NCBI GenBank assembly: GCA_034926235.1
Contig: JAYFRE010000052.1
Coordinates: 1-14,527, forward strand
Direction of reading: 5' to 3'
DNA length: 14,527 nt
Source of the DNA: JAYFRE01 sp034926235
GTDB lineage: Bacteria; Pseudomonadota; Alphaproteobacteria; Rhodospirillales; Magnetospirillaceae
The position numbers were made by a program, and so were the translations under genes. Within the stretch, counting starts at the first letter, position 1, and each line of letters begins with the position of its first letter. Below are positions 1 to 7,522 of the stretch, piece by piece. The notes under the pieces are model-generated. The model was not told where the DNA came from. It worked only from the letters and a program-made list of their open reading frames with translations, and ran no database searches.

Positions 1-1
1 G

Positions 2-367
2 GATGTCTACGACCTTTTCCCCCGTCTGCATGAACGCCGGCGTAACGGCGGCAACGCTCTGTCGGGCGGCGAACAGCAAATGCTGGCGATGGCGCGCGCC
101 CTGTTGTGCAACCCCAAGCTTCTGCTGCTCGACGAGCCGACCGAAGGGCTGGCCCCGGTGATCGTGGACGAGATCGTCAAAACCCTGATCGACATCCGTC
201 GCACCGGTATGGCGGTGCTGCTGGTCGAGCAGAATCTGGCCGTCTGCGAAAAGCTGGCCGACCGGCACTATGTGCTGGAACAGGGACGGATCGTCTATGC
301 CGGCAGCAATGCCGACTTTGCCGCCGATCGTTCGGTGCGCGACCGGTATCTGGCCTTGAGCGCCTGA
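2..367 (+). CDS. livF: LivF-like branched-chain amino acid/amide ABC transporter ATPase, 5' truncated
   Basis: The reading frame is open from base 2 to a TGA at 365-367 and gives the last 121 residues of an ABC ATPase; the N-terminal part with Walker A lies outside the window. Visible motifs are the ABC signature LSGGEQQ, the Walker B/D-loop LLLLDEPTEGLAP, and VLLVEQNL, where the LivF/UrtE group has Gln in place of the switch His. The C-terminal stretch RHYVLEQGRIVYAG is typical of LivF. Known role of the family: one of two cytoplasmic ATPases powering uptake of branched-chain amino acids, urea or short amides via a periplasmic binding protein. The next gene starts 26 bp downstream in the same direction, so the cargo is probably an N-carbamoyl compound or amide handled by the two following hydrolases (inference). 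UrtE is an alternative; the missing N-terminus and upstream genes would decide. Confidence 0.92.
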   Translation, partial: DVYDLFPRLHERRRNGGNALSGGEQQMLAMARALLCNPKLLLLDEPTEGLAPVIVDEIVKTLIDIRRTGMAVLLVEQNLAVCEKLADRHYVLEQGRIVYAGSNADFAADRSVRDRYLALSA

Positions 368-393
368 CCGAAACTGTAAGGATTTATCCCATA

Positions 394-1665
394 ATGCCGA
401 ATTCCCAACCCTCCGCTTCGTCCAACCTGTCGGTTGATCAGGATCGCCTGTGGCGATCATTGATGGATTTGGGGCGCATCGGCGCCACGCCCAAAGGCGG
501 GGTGGCGCGTCTGGCGCTGACCGATCTGGATCGCGAGGCGCGGCTTTTGTTCATCGCCTGGTGCGAGGCGGCGGGGATGAGCGTGTCGTTCGATGCGATC
601 GGCAACATTTTCGCCCGCCGTCCCGGCCGTGATCCGTCCCGCGCCCCGATTCTGATGGGCAGCCATATCGATACCCAGCCGACGGGAGGCAAGTTCGACG
701 GCTGCTTTGGCGTCATGGCCGGGTTGGAGGTGGTGCGCAGCCTGAACGATCTGGGCATCGAGACCGAAGCGCCGATCGAGGTTGTCGCCTGGACCAACGA
801 AGAGGGCTCGCGCTTTCCGCCCTGCATGATGGGATCGGGCGTGTTCACCGGCAAACTCGACCTGGACGAGACCTTGGCCAAAAAGGATGGTTCCGGCCTT
901 TCCGTGGGCGACGAGTTGGCCCGGATCGGCTTTCAGGGCAAGGGCTCGCTCAAGGATCATCCGGTCGGGGGTTATTTCGAGGCGCATATCGAGCAGGGGC
1001 CGGTGCTGGAGGACGAAGGCAAGACCATCGGCGTCGTCATCGGCACGCTGGGCCAGAAATGGTTCGATCTGATCTTGACCGGACAGGAGGCGCATGCCGG
1101 TCCGACGCCGATGCATCTGCGCAAGGACGCACTGCTGGCGGCAGCGGAAATTGTGCGCGCCGTCAACGCCATCGCGCTGAAAACCGGCGGAACCGCCTGC
1201 GGTACGGTCGGACGGCTGGAGGTTTTCCCCGGGTCGCGCAACGTGATTCCCGGACGGGTCGAGCTGAGCGTCGATTTCCGTCACTGGTCGACTGAAACTC
1301 TGGACGGCATGGTTCGTTCTTTGAACGAAGCCATCGTCCGGATCGGGGCGCAGACCGGCGTTACGGTCGACATAACTCCGACCGCCGATTTTCCGCCTTT
1401 GAGTTTTCACGAAGATTGCGTCCGGGCGGTGCGCGAGGCGGCGGGGTATTTGGGCTATACGCATCGGGACATCGTCAGCGGGGCGGGGCACGACGCCATC
1501 TTCCTGGCCGAAATCGCACCGGCGGGGATGATCTTCGTCCCGTGTGAAGGAGGCATCAGCCATAACGAGGCCGAGAACGCCGCACCGTCCGATCTGGCCG
1601 CGGGCGCATCGGTTTTGCTGCATGCGGTGTTGAGCCGCGCCGGAATCGCCGCGCGCCGGTCCTGA
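394..1665 (+). CDS. Zn-dependent N-carbamoyl amidohydrolase, M20 hydantoinase/carbamoylase family
   Basis: A 423-residue protein, the usual length for the family (about 410-425). The ATG at 394 is chosen because AAGGA lies at 378-382 and the protein then begins just before the conserved helix; the open frame upstream overlaps the ABC ATPase gene. Dinuclear-metal motifs are all present: SHIDTQPTGGKFDG (His91, Asp102), NEEGSRF (Glu136/Glu137), FEAHIEQGP (His198) and SGAGHDA (His366). These enzymes hydrolyse N-carbamoyl amino acids, N-carbamoyl-beta-alanine or allantoate to free amine, CO2 and ammonia in the cytoplasm. The GGKFDGCFGVMAGLEV stretch looks most like the proteobacterial beta-ureidopropionase/L-carbamoylase branch, but substrate cannot be fixed from sequence. 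It sits between an uptake ATPase and an amidase, with 25 bp to the next gene, consistent with one nitrogen-salvage operon. Confidence 0.9.
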   Translation: MPNSQPSASSNLSVDQDRLWRSLMDLGRIGATPKGGVARLALTDLDREARLLFIAWCEAAGMSVSFDAIGNIFARRPGRDPSRAPILMGSHIDTQPTGGKFDGCFGVMAGLEVVRSLNDLGIETEAPIEVVAWTNEEGSRFPPCMMGSGVFTGKLDLDETLAKKDGSGLSVGDELARIGFQGKGSLKDHPVGGYFEAHIEQGPVLEDEGKTIGVVIGTLGQKWFDLILTGQEAHAGPTPMHLRKDALLAAAEIVRAVNAIALKTGGTACGTVGRLEVFPGSRNVIPGRVELSVDFRHWSTETLDGMVRSLNEAIVRIGAQTGVTVDITPTADFPPLSFHEDCVRAVREAAGYLGYTHRDIVSGAGHDAIFLAEIAPAGMIFVPCEGGISHNEAENAAPSDLAAGASVLLHAVLSRAGIAARRS

Positions 1666-1690
1666 CGCCAAGACTTCCAAGGATAGAATC

Positions 1691-3115
1691 ATGAACGACA
1701 CGAAAACCGATATCGGCGCGATGACCGCCGTCGAGCTGACCCGCCTTTTCGCCCAGGGCGTTCTGTCTCCGGTCGAAGCGGCCCGGGTGGCGCTGGAGCG
1801 GATCGCGCGCTTCAATCCGGACGTCAACGCCTATTGCCATGTGGATGAGGCCGGCGCGATGACCGCTGCCCGGGCGTCGGAGGCGCGCTGGCGGGCGAAG
1901 AAGCCCTTAAGCGCCATCGACGGGGTGCCGTCCTCGATCAAGGATTTGACTCTGGCCGCCGGAATGCCGACGCGAAAAGGGTCGCGCACGATCGATTCGC
2001 CTTTGGCGGGCGTGGTGGACGCGCCTTTTTCCCAACGCATGCGCGAAGCCGGGGCGGTGCTGCTGGGCAAGACCACGACGCCGGAATTCGGCTGGAAAGG
2101 CGTCACCGACGGTCCTCTGACCGGTATCACCCGCAATCCCTGGGATGTTACGCGCACAGCGGGCGGTTCGTCCGGCGGCGCGGCGGCAGCGGCCGCGCTC
2201 AATATGGGCGTTTTGCACCAAGGTTCGGACGCGGGCGGGTCGATCCGCATTCCTTGCGGCTTTTGCGGCGTGTTCGGCATGAAACCGACCTTCGGCTGGG
2301 TGCCGCAATGGCCGGCCAGCGCCATGACTACCCTGTCGCATCTGGGGCCGGTATCGCGCACGGTCGCCGATTCGGCATTGATGCTGAACATTGTCGCCCG
2401 GCCCGACGACCGCGACTGGTATCAGGGGGCGGGTTTTCCCGCCGATTGGATGGACGGGCTGGATGCGCCGCTTGCCGGGGTCCGAATCGCCTATAGCCGC
2501 ACTTTGGGTTATGCATCCGTCCGTCCCGACATTCTCGCCCGGATCGACGCGGCGGTGGCGGTGCTGGCGGCGCTGGGCGCGTCGGTCGAGGAGACCGATC
2601 CCGGCTTTGACGATCCGATCGAGGCGTTCAACGCGCTGTGGTTCGCCGGAGCGGCAAAATTGGTCGATTCGATACCGGCGGACAAGCGCGCCCTGATGGA
2701 CCCCGGCCTGCTTGCTATCGCCGAAGCGGGACGGAGCCAATCCATCCTCAACTATATGCGGGCGACCAATCTGCGCGCGGCGTTGGGCGAGGCGATGGCC
2801 GCCTTCCATCATCGCTACGATCTTTTGGTGACGCCGGGTCTGCCGATCACGGCGTTCGAGGCCGGACGCAACGCGCCCGAAGGCGATCCGAACGGCAATT
2901 GGGTGCATTGGACCCCGTTCACCTATCCCTTCAACCTGACGCAGCAACCGACCGCCACGGTTCCTTGCGGTTTTGCCGAGGACGGTCTGCCGGTGGGTTT
3001 GCATATCGTCGCCGCCAAATATCAGGACCAAAGGGTCATGCAGGCGGCTTTCGCTCTGGAACAGGCGCTGCCGCCCGTCTTTCCCGAAAAGCCGGTCGTA
3101 CGCAAAGCTGGATAG
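1691..3115 (+). CDS. amidase signature (AS) family amidase
   Basis: A 474-residue protein with the complete Ser-cisSer-Lys triad of the AS family: Lys84 in SSIKDL, Ser160 in GGSSGG and nucleophile Ser184 in GSDAGGSIR. The 24-residue spacing between the two serines is the standard one. AAGG at 1679-1682 precedes the ATG. The family hydrolyses carboxamides to acid and ammonia; it also contains GatA, but no GatB/GatC neighbours are seen and the context is catabolic, so a stand-alone amidase is preferred. The C-terminal region ends in the usual QPTATVPCGFAEDGLPVGLH segment. It is the last gene of the transporter-carbamoylase-amidase operon and is followed by an intrinsic terminator 22 bp downstream. 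Cytoplasmic: no signal peptide. The exact amide substrate is unknown. Confidence 0.92.
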   Translation: MNDTKTDIGAMTAVELTRLFAQGVLSPVEAARVALERIARFNPDVNAYCHVDEAGAMTAARASEARWRAKKPLSAIDGVPSSIKDLTLAAGMPTRKGSRTIDSPLAGVVDAPFSQRMREAGAVLLGKTTTPEFGWKGVTDGPLTGITRNPWDVTRTAGGSSGGAAAAAALNMGVLHQGSDAGGSIRIPCGFCGVFGMKPTFGWVPQWPASAMTTLSHLGPVSRTVADSALMLNIVARPDDRDWYQGAGFPADWMDGLDAPLAGVRIAYSRTLGYASVRPDILARIDAAVAVLAALGASVEETDPGFDDPIEAFNALWFAGAAKLVDSIPADKRALMDPGLLAIAEAGRSQSILNYMRATNLRAALGEAMAAFHHRYDLLVTPGLPITAFEAGRNAPEGDPNGNWVHWTPFTYPFNLTQQPTATVPCGFAEDGLPVGLHIVAAKYQDQRVMQAAFALEQALPPVFPEKPVVRKAG

Positions 3116-3136
3116 AAGGCGATTTCGCATCGGTAT

Positions 3137-3177
3137 CCGGGCAGGGCTTCCGGCATTGTCAGCGCCTGCCCGGTTTT
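3137..3177 (+). terminator. intrinsic terminator after the amidase gene
   Basis: Arms CCGGGCAGG (3137-3145) and CCTGCCCGG (3165-3173) form a perfect 9-bp GC-rich stem that can be extended by GCT/AGC inside, followed at once by TTTT. It lies 22 bp after the amidase stop and ends the first operon. Confidence 0.85.
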
Positions 3178-3338
3178 GCTAGGATCGCGCCTGCATCGAG
3201 AGTTGGGGCGACGCCCAACGCCAACCTGCCGATCCGGGCAAGGTGGCGCTCCCGCAAGGGAGGATGTGGCCGAGCCGGCAACCAAACGGATCCAGCCACC
3301 CGCGTATGTCCCTTGTTATGAAGAGGACCGACGCCGTT
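3178..3338 (+). promoter_or_regulatory. structured metA leader, candidate cis-regulatory RNA
   Basis: The 161 bp between the terminator and metA hold no convincing gene but several complementary segments. GTTGGG/CCCAAC (3202-3207/3214-3219) makes a hairpin. GGTGGC/GCCACC (3242-3247/3295-3300) closes a domain containing a GNRA-capped hairpin CTCCC-GCAA-GGGAG (3249-3262) and further pairing GGAT/ATCC (3262-3265/3290-3293). The domain also contains CCGGCAACC (3275-3283), a string reminiscent of the conserved core of S-box and SAM-IV riboswitches. Methionine genes are often under SAM-sensing leaders, so a SAM- or methionine-responsive element is possible. I could not fit the full consensus of any known class, so this is a candidate only. 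Confidence 0.4.
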
Positions 3339-4280
3339 ATGCCGATCACGATTCCGGACGATTTGCCTGCCCGCAGCACCCTGGAGGCCGAGGGGCTGGT
3401 GGTCATGCGCGAAGCCGACGCGGTGCGCCAGGACATCAGGCCGCTCAAGATCGGGCTGCTCAATTTGATGCCGAACAAGATCCGCACGGAAGCGCAGATC
3501 GCCCGGCTGATCGCGGCGACGCCGCTTCAGGTGGAATTGACGCTGGTGCGCCTGTCCAGCCATGTGGCGCGGCACACGCCGTCCGATCACATGGAATCCT
3601 TCTACCGGCCCTGGGATACGGTCTGCGGCGAACGCTTCGACGGTTTCATCATCACCGGGGCCCCGGTCGAGAAGCTGGCGTTCGAGGAGGTGGATTACTG
3701 GGACGAGTTGCGCGCCATCTTCGATTGGACGCAAAGCCATGTTCATCGCAGCTTCATGATCTGCTGGGCCGCCCAGGCGGCCGTCCACCATTTCCACGGC
3801 ATGCCCAAGCACGACTTGCCGGGTAAAGCCTTTGGCGTTTTCCCGCATCGGGTCCTGGCGCCGTCTTCCCCCTATCTGCGGGGGCTTTCCGACGACTTCA
3901 TCGCGCCTGTGTCGCGCTGGACCGAGGTCCGCCGTGATGACATTCCGGCGGATTCGGGGCTGATCGTCCTGTCCGAAAGCGACGAGACGGGATTGTGCCT
4001 GCTGGACGATCCCAGACATTGGATGATCCACATGTTCAACCATCTGGAATACGACACCTCGACGCTGGCGGAGGAATATCTGCGCGATTCCAGCGCCAAT
4101 CCCGATGCGCCCGTGCCACAGCATTATTTCCCCGGCAACGATCCGTCGTGCCGGCCGGTGAATCGGTGGCGCAGCCATGCCCATCTCCTGTTCGGCAACT
4201 GGATCACCGAGATTTATCAGACCACGCCCTTCGATCTGTCGCGAATCGGATCGCATGGCGACGAAACCCGGTGGTTCTGA
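3339..4280 (+). CDS. metA: MetA-type homoserine O-acyltransferase, predicted acetyl-CoA-specific
   Basis: A 313-residue MetA homologue, close in length to the E. coli protein (309). The start MPITIPDDLP matches the family N-terminus and has AAGAGGA at 3321-3327; in-frame ATGs at 3264, 3306 and 3318 would add unconserved residues. Catalytic residues fall at the E. coli positions: Cys142 in ICWAAQA, and His235/Glu237 in NHLEYD. The enzyme acylates the hydroxyl of L-homoserine, the first committed step of methionine synthesis, in the cytoplasm. Residue 111 is Glu (TGAPVEKLAF), where E. coli has Gly; in published work on the family Glu111 goes with acetyl-CoA and Gly111 with succinyl-CoA, so O-acetylhomoserine is the predicted product. 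The gene appears monocistronic after a terminator and a structured leader. Confidence 0.95.
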   Translation: MPITIPDDLPARSTLEAEGLVVMREADAVRQDIRPLKIGLLNLMPNKIRTEAQIARLIAATPLQVELTLVRLSSHVARHTPSDHMESFYRPWDTVCGERFDGFIITGAPVEKLAFEEVDYWDELRAIFDWTQSHVHRSFMICWAAQAAVHHFHGMPKHDLPGKAFGVFPHRVLAPSSPYLRGLSDDFIAPVSRWTEVRRDDIPADSGLIVLSESDETGLCLLDDPRHWMIHMFNHLEYDTSTLAEEYLRDSSANPDAPVPQHYFPGNDPSCRPVNRWRSHAHLLFGNWITEIYQTTPFDLSRIGSHGDETRWF

Positions 4281-4412
4281 GCTTGCATTGAGATAAAGAG
4301 GGCGAAGATATAGAAGATCCGGAACATAGTGTACGGACGTCGGCAGCGGGGGCATCCGCTGGCATGCGGGATTCTCGGGGGCAACGGATACGAAGAGCAA
4401 GGAGCGTGGCCG
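4281..4412 (+). promoter_or_regulatory. metA-antiporter intergenic region with weak promoter candidate
   Basis: These 132 bp hold no gene. The first third is AT-rich compared with its surroundings. TTGAGA (4288-4293) and TATAGA (4309-4314) could act as -35/-10 with a short 15-bp spacer, a weak match. A small hairpin CAGCGG/CCGCTG (4344-4349/4356-4361) has no T-run, so it is not a terminator. AAGGAG at 4399-4404 is the ribosome binding site of the antiporter. Confidence 0.3.
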
Positions 4413-6056
4413 ATGTATGACGTCTCGACCGTTCTGGTGATGCTGGTGATGGTGGTGGCGAGCGGCACGGTCGGGCGGATGCTTCCCTTCGCGGTACCGT
4501 TGCCGCTGGTCCAGATCGTCCTTGGCGTGCTGGTCGCGGTCGAAGCCAATTATGGCATGGTGCTCGAACCGGACATTTTCTTTCTGTTGTTTCTGCCGCC
4601 CCTGCTGTTTCTCGATGGCTGGCGCATCCCCAAGGAAGATTTGTTCCGGGATATCGCGGTGATTCTGGAGATGTCGCTCGGCCTCGTCATTTTCACCGTG
4701 ATCGGGGTTGGGTTCCTGATCCATTGGATGTTCCCATCGATGCCGCTGCCGATCGCTTTCGCGCTGGCGGCGATCGTTTCGCCGACCGATCCGGTGGCGG
4801 TGTCGGCGATCGCCGCCCGCGTGCCGATTCCCAAAAGGCTGATGCATATCCTGGAAGGCGAATCGCTGCTGAACGACGCGTCGGGCCTGGTTTGCATGCG
4901 TTTCGCCGTAGCGGCGGCGCTGACGGGAGTGTTCTCGCTGACGGACGCGTCTCAGGTTTTTCTGTGGCTGGCCATCGGCGGGTTGGCCATCGGCGTTGGC
5001 CTGACCTGGGCGGTTACCTTGGTGAAGACATGGTGCAGCCGTCGGTTCGGCGGGGAAAGCGGGGCGGAGATCATGGTCAGCCTCCTGATCCCTTTCGTCG
5101 CCTATCTGATCGCGGAACATCTGCACGCATCGGGCATCCTGGCGGCGGTCGCCGCCGGCATCACCATGAGCTACTCCGAACAGACCGGCCAGGTGCTGGC
5201 GATGACCAGGATCAGGCGCAACGCCGTCTGGGACATGGTGCAATTCGCGCTGAACGGCATCATGTTCGTGTTGCTGGGCGAACAATTGCCCCGGATCGTT
5301 TCCGGGGCGGTGACGGTCGTCGCGGAAATGGACAGTCTCGGTTTCGGCGGTTTGATCGCCGGTGTCCTGGGGATTACCGCCGCTCTGATGCTCCTGCGGC
5401 TGATCTGGGTTTGGGTGTCGCTGCGCTTTACCCTCTATCGGGCGGCGCGGCGCGGCCAGAGCACCGAGGCGCCGGGATGGCGGCTGATCGTCGTGACCTC
5501 GGTCGCGGGCGTTCGCGGCGCAGTGACCTTGGCGGGTATCCTGACCCTGCCTTTGACGCAGCTCGACGGATCGCCGTTTCCGACACGCGATCTGGCGATC
5601 TTTTTGGCCGCCGGCGTGGTTATCACGTCATTGCTGATCGCCAGCGTGGTTTTGCCCTTTCTGTTGAAGGATGTCGAACTGCCGAAGGAATCGCTTCATC
5701 AGCGTCAGGAGGATCGCGCGCGCGCTTCGGCCGCCGAGGCGGCGATCAAGGCGGTTGAGACGGCGGAGCTTTCTTTGGTCGAACGGGATGGCGATCCGGA
5801 AATGCATGCGGCAGCCGCGGCGCGGATCGTCGATTTTTACCGCCAGCGCGCCGTCGGTTTTGCGATGGACAAGACGGAAGACGCGGAAACATATCATCGC
5901 AGCCAGGAAATAGAACGGCGGCTCTGGCTTGTCGGACTGCGCGCCGAACGGACCGAAATCTATCGCACGGCTCACACCCATCGCTTGTCCGAGGAAGCGG
6001 CCAGCAAGTTGGTCAGAGAGATCGATCTGATCGAAGCGCGGATGAGCGACGGATAG
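4413..6056 (+). CDS. Na+/H+ antiporter, CPA1 family
   Basis: A 547-residue inner-membrane protein of the bacterial CPA1 type (NhaP/YjcE-like). The start at 4413 is set by AAGGAG eight bases upstream and places the first membrane helix at the N-terminus; the open frame upstream is charged and unlike the family. About 420 residues are hydrophobic with roughly 12 membrane segments, including the family motifs FLPPLLFLDGW (about 60-70), SPTDPVAV (123-130) and EGESLLNDASGLV (148-160), with the Asn154-Asp155 pair expected in the ion-binding site, and GVRGAVTLAGIL (366-377). A cytosolic, charged helical tail of about 125 residues follows, as usual for this subfamily. It exchanges protons for Na+ (or K+) for pH and salt homeostasis. 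It stands alone between metA and a convergent operon; no functional link to either is evident. Confidence 0.9.
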   Translation: MYDVSTVLVMLVMVVASGTVGRMLPFAVPLPLVQIVLGVLVAVEANYGMVLEPDIFFLLFLPPLLFLDGWRIPKEDLFRDIAVILEMSLGLVIFTVIGVGFLIHWMFPSMPLPIAFALAAIVSPTDPVAVSAIAARVPIPKRLMHILEGESLLNDASGLVCMRFAVAAALTGVFSLTDASQVFLWLAIGGLAIGVGLTWAVTLVKTWCSRRFGGESGAEIMVSLLIPFVAYLIAEHLHASGILAAVAAGITMSYSEQTGQVLAMTRIRRNAVWDMVQFALNGIMFVLLGEQLPRIVSGAVTVVAEMDSLGFGGLIAGVLGITAALMLLRLIWVWVSLRFTLYRAARRGQSTEAPGWRLIVVTSVAGVRGAVTLAGILTLPLTQLDGSPFPTRDLAIFLAAGVVITSLLIASVVLPFLLKDVELPKESLHQRQEDRARASAAEAAIKAVETAELSLVERDGDPEMHAAAAARIVDFYRQRAVGFAMDKTEDAETYHRSQEIERRLWLVGLRAERTEIYRTAHTHRLSEEAASKLVREIDLIEARMSDG

Positions 6057-6062
6057 AGGGTA

Positions 6063-6095
6063 TAAAAAACGGCCGGGCCTTTTTTAGCCCGGCCG
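6063..6095 (-). terminator. intrinsic terminator of the CoA-transferase operon
   Basis: Perfect 9-bp stem CGGCCGGGC/GCCCGGCCG (6070-6078/6087-6095) with an 8-nt loop. Read on the minus strand it is followed directly by TTTTTT, 20 bp after the CoA-transferase B stop. On the plus strand, where the antiporter gene ends at 6056, there is no T-run after the stem, but the hairpin may still stop convergent transcription weakly. Confidence 0.88.
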
Positions 6096-6114
6096 GTCCG
6101 GAAAAACGGCCCCG

Positions 6115-6768
6115 TCAGATCGGCATGACGGGAATGTCGTCGGGCAGGATCAAGGTGGCTTCGGTCCTGGCGACGACCTGTTCGACGGAAACGCCGGGGG
6201 CGGTTTCCTTAAGAACGAGTCCGTCTGGGGTGACGGTGATATAGGCCAGTTCGGTGACGATCACGTCCACCACCCGGGCTCCGGTCAGGGGGAAGGTGCA
6301 GCGTTTGAGGATTTTGGCGCCGCCATCCTTGGCGCAATGCTCGGTGGCGACGACGACATGCCGTGCGCCGCTGACCAGATCCATGGCGCCGCCCATGCCG
6401 GCAAGACGTCCGCCGGGGACGATCCAATTGGCGAGATTGCCTTCCTCATCGACCTGGAGGGCACCCAGCACCGTATAGTCCAGATGGCCGCCTCGGATCA
6501 GGCCGAAGGAAAGCGCGCTGTCGATGACGCACCCCCCCGGCAGGATGGTGGTGAAGACCTTGCTGGCATCGACGAAAAAGGGGTCCTTTTCCTCTTCGGT
6601 CGCGGGCGGGCCGAATCCGACGATGCCGTTTTCGCTTTCCAGCCAGACCGAAACGCCGGGCGGCAGAAAGCGGGGAATCGCGGTAGGCAGGCCGATGCCG
6701 AGATTGACCAGCATGCCGTCCCGGAAATCCTGGGCGATTCGTTTGGCGATGATGCTGCGGGCGTCCAT
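6115..6768 (-). CDS. 3-oxoacid CoA-transferase, subunit B
   Basis: A 217-residue beta subunit of a family I CoA-transferase (AtoA/ScoB/PcaJ type). The nucleophilic Glu46 lies in the signature SENGIVG, where it forms the glutamyl-CoA thioester during transfer. The glycine-rich GGRLAGMGGAMDLVSGA and the AKDGGAKILKRCTFPLTG block are typical of the family. The ATG overlaps the stop of subunit A as TGATG, giving translational coupling and expected 1:1 stoichiometry; AAGGAG lies nine bases upstream. Context (a BKACE enzyme that makes acetoacetate, and an AtoE-like permease) suggests acetoacetate:acyl-CoA transfer giving acetoacetyl-CoA, but oxoadipate or other 3-oxoacids are possible. Last gene of its operon, followed by a strong terminator. 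Confidence 0.92.
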   Translation of the reverse strand: MDARSIIAKRIAQDFRDGMLVNLGIGLPTAIPRFLPPGVSVWLESENGIVGFGPPATEEEKDPFFVDASKVFTTILPGGCVIDSALSFGLIRGGHLDYTVLGALQVDEEGNLANWIVPGGRLAGMGGAMDLVSGARHVVVATEHCAKDGGAKILKRCTFPLTGARVVDVIVTELAYITVTPDGLVLKETAPGVSVEQVVARTEATLILPDDIPVMPI

Positions 6769-7439
6769 CAGGCAGTTCTCCTTTCCTGCTGCACCAGGAT
6801 ATCGACCAGCACGCCGGGGACCATGACCTGATCCGGGTCGATCGCGCCGCGCGGAACGATCGGGGTCACGACCGAGGCGATGACCAGATCGGCGGCGGTG
6901 GCCATCACCGGGCCGAAGCTGCGTTGTGTGCGACGGAACACCAGATTGCCGGCGTCGTCGGCGGCATAGGCTTCAAGCAGGCAGACATCGGCTTTGAGGG
7001 GAGTGTGATAAAGCCAGTCGCTTCCGTTCAGATTGACGCGGACGCCAAGACCGCTTTCCTCGACGATGGTGCCTAATCCGGTCGGTGTCAGCACGCCGCC
7101 CAAGCCGTAGCCTGCGGCGCGAATCCGTTCGACGAAGGTGCCTTGCGGATTGAGTTCCAGCTCCATCTTCCCCTGTTCCACCAATTCGGGGACCTTGGGG
7201 TTAAGGCCGCACCAGGTGCAGATCAGCTTCTTGACCAGTCCGGCATAAATCAGCCGTCCGACACCGTCTTTTTCCGATCCGGCGTCGTTGTTGATGATCG
7301 TCAGATCCTGTTTGTGTTGGGTAATCAGCTCGTCGATGAGGTCCTCAGGTGCCCCGATCTGGTGGAATCCGTTGACGTGCAGGTTGGTCCCATTCCGGAT
7401 CAAGCCGACAGCCTGGGCCGCGGACATGATTTCAGGCAT
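6768..7439 (-). CDS. 3-oxoacid CoA-transferase, subunit A
   Basis: A 223-residue alpha subunit of a family I CoA-transferase (AtoD/ScoA/PcaI type), which supplies most of the CoA-binding surface and pairs with the next gene product. AGGAG lies six bases before the ATG at 7439. The CoA-transferase 1 signature is present but degenerate: NGTNLHVNGFHQIGAP keeps the G-F-x3-G-x-P half while the usual GGF is NGF and a His replaces a hydrophobic residue. The INNDAGSEKDGVGRLIYAG and GTFVERIRAAGYGLGGVLTPTG blocks are characteristic. It is 150 bp downstream of the BKACE gene, with two large hairpins in between. Likely role: activating acetoacetate released by the BKACE enzyme. Confidence 0.92.
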   Translation of the reverse strand: MPEIMSAAQAVGLIRNGTNLHVNGFHQIGAPEDLIDELITQHKQDLTIINNDAGSEKDGVGRLIYAGLVKKLICTWCGLNPKVPELVEQGKMELELNPQGTFVERIRAAGYGLGGVLTPTGLGTIVEESGLGVRVNLNGSDWLYHTPLKADVCLLEAYAADDAGNLVFRRTQRSFGPVMATAADLVIASVVTPIVPRGAIDPDQVMVPGVLVDILVQQERRTA

Positions 7440-7477
7440 GCCAGTCTCCTGTTTTCTGGATGGATTCGGGCGCCGTT

Positions 7478-7509
7478 CCCAAAGCGGCCGGAGGGTTGGC
7501 CGCTTTGGG
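7478..7509 (-). repeat. intercistronic 12-bp perfect hairpin
   Basis: CCCAAAGCGGCC (7478-7489) and GGCCGCTTTGGG (7498-7509) are perfectly complementary around an 8-nt loop. On the transcribed minus strand the stem is not followed by a T-run, so it is not a classic terminator. Its place between the BKACE and CoA-transferase genes suits an RNA processing or stability element (inference). Confidence 0.7.
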
Positions 7510-7522
7510 GAAAAAGGCGTGG

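Noticed and set aside
457..1827. A 456-codon minus-strand open frame
   Set aside because: Antisense to the carbamoylase gene; low-complexity Arg/Gly/Asp composition and no family motifs.
1907..3130. A 407-codon minus-strand open frame
   Set aside because: Antisense shadow of the amidase gene, which has intact catalytic motifs.
3178..3338. SAM-II riboswitch before metA
   Set aside because: The short SAM-II core with its characteristic pseudoknot segment was not found; only a partial resemblance to S-box/SAM-IV strings is present.
3243..3338. N-terminal extension of MetA from upstream in-frame ATGs
   Set aside because: The protein family starts at MPI; the extension is unconserved and would translate the structured leader.
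3159..5285. A 708-codon open frame on the minus strand
   Set aside because: It lies antisense to metA and the antiporter gene, is full of His, Arg, Gln and Asp as expected from antisense of GC-rich codons, and has no recognisable domain.
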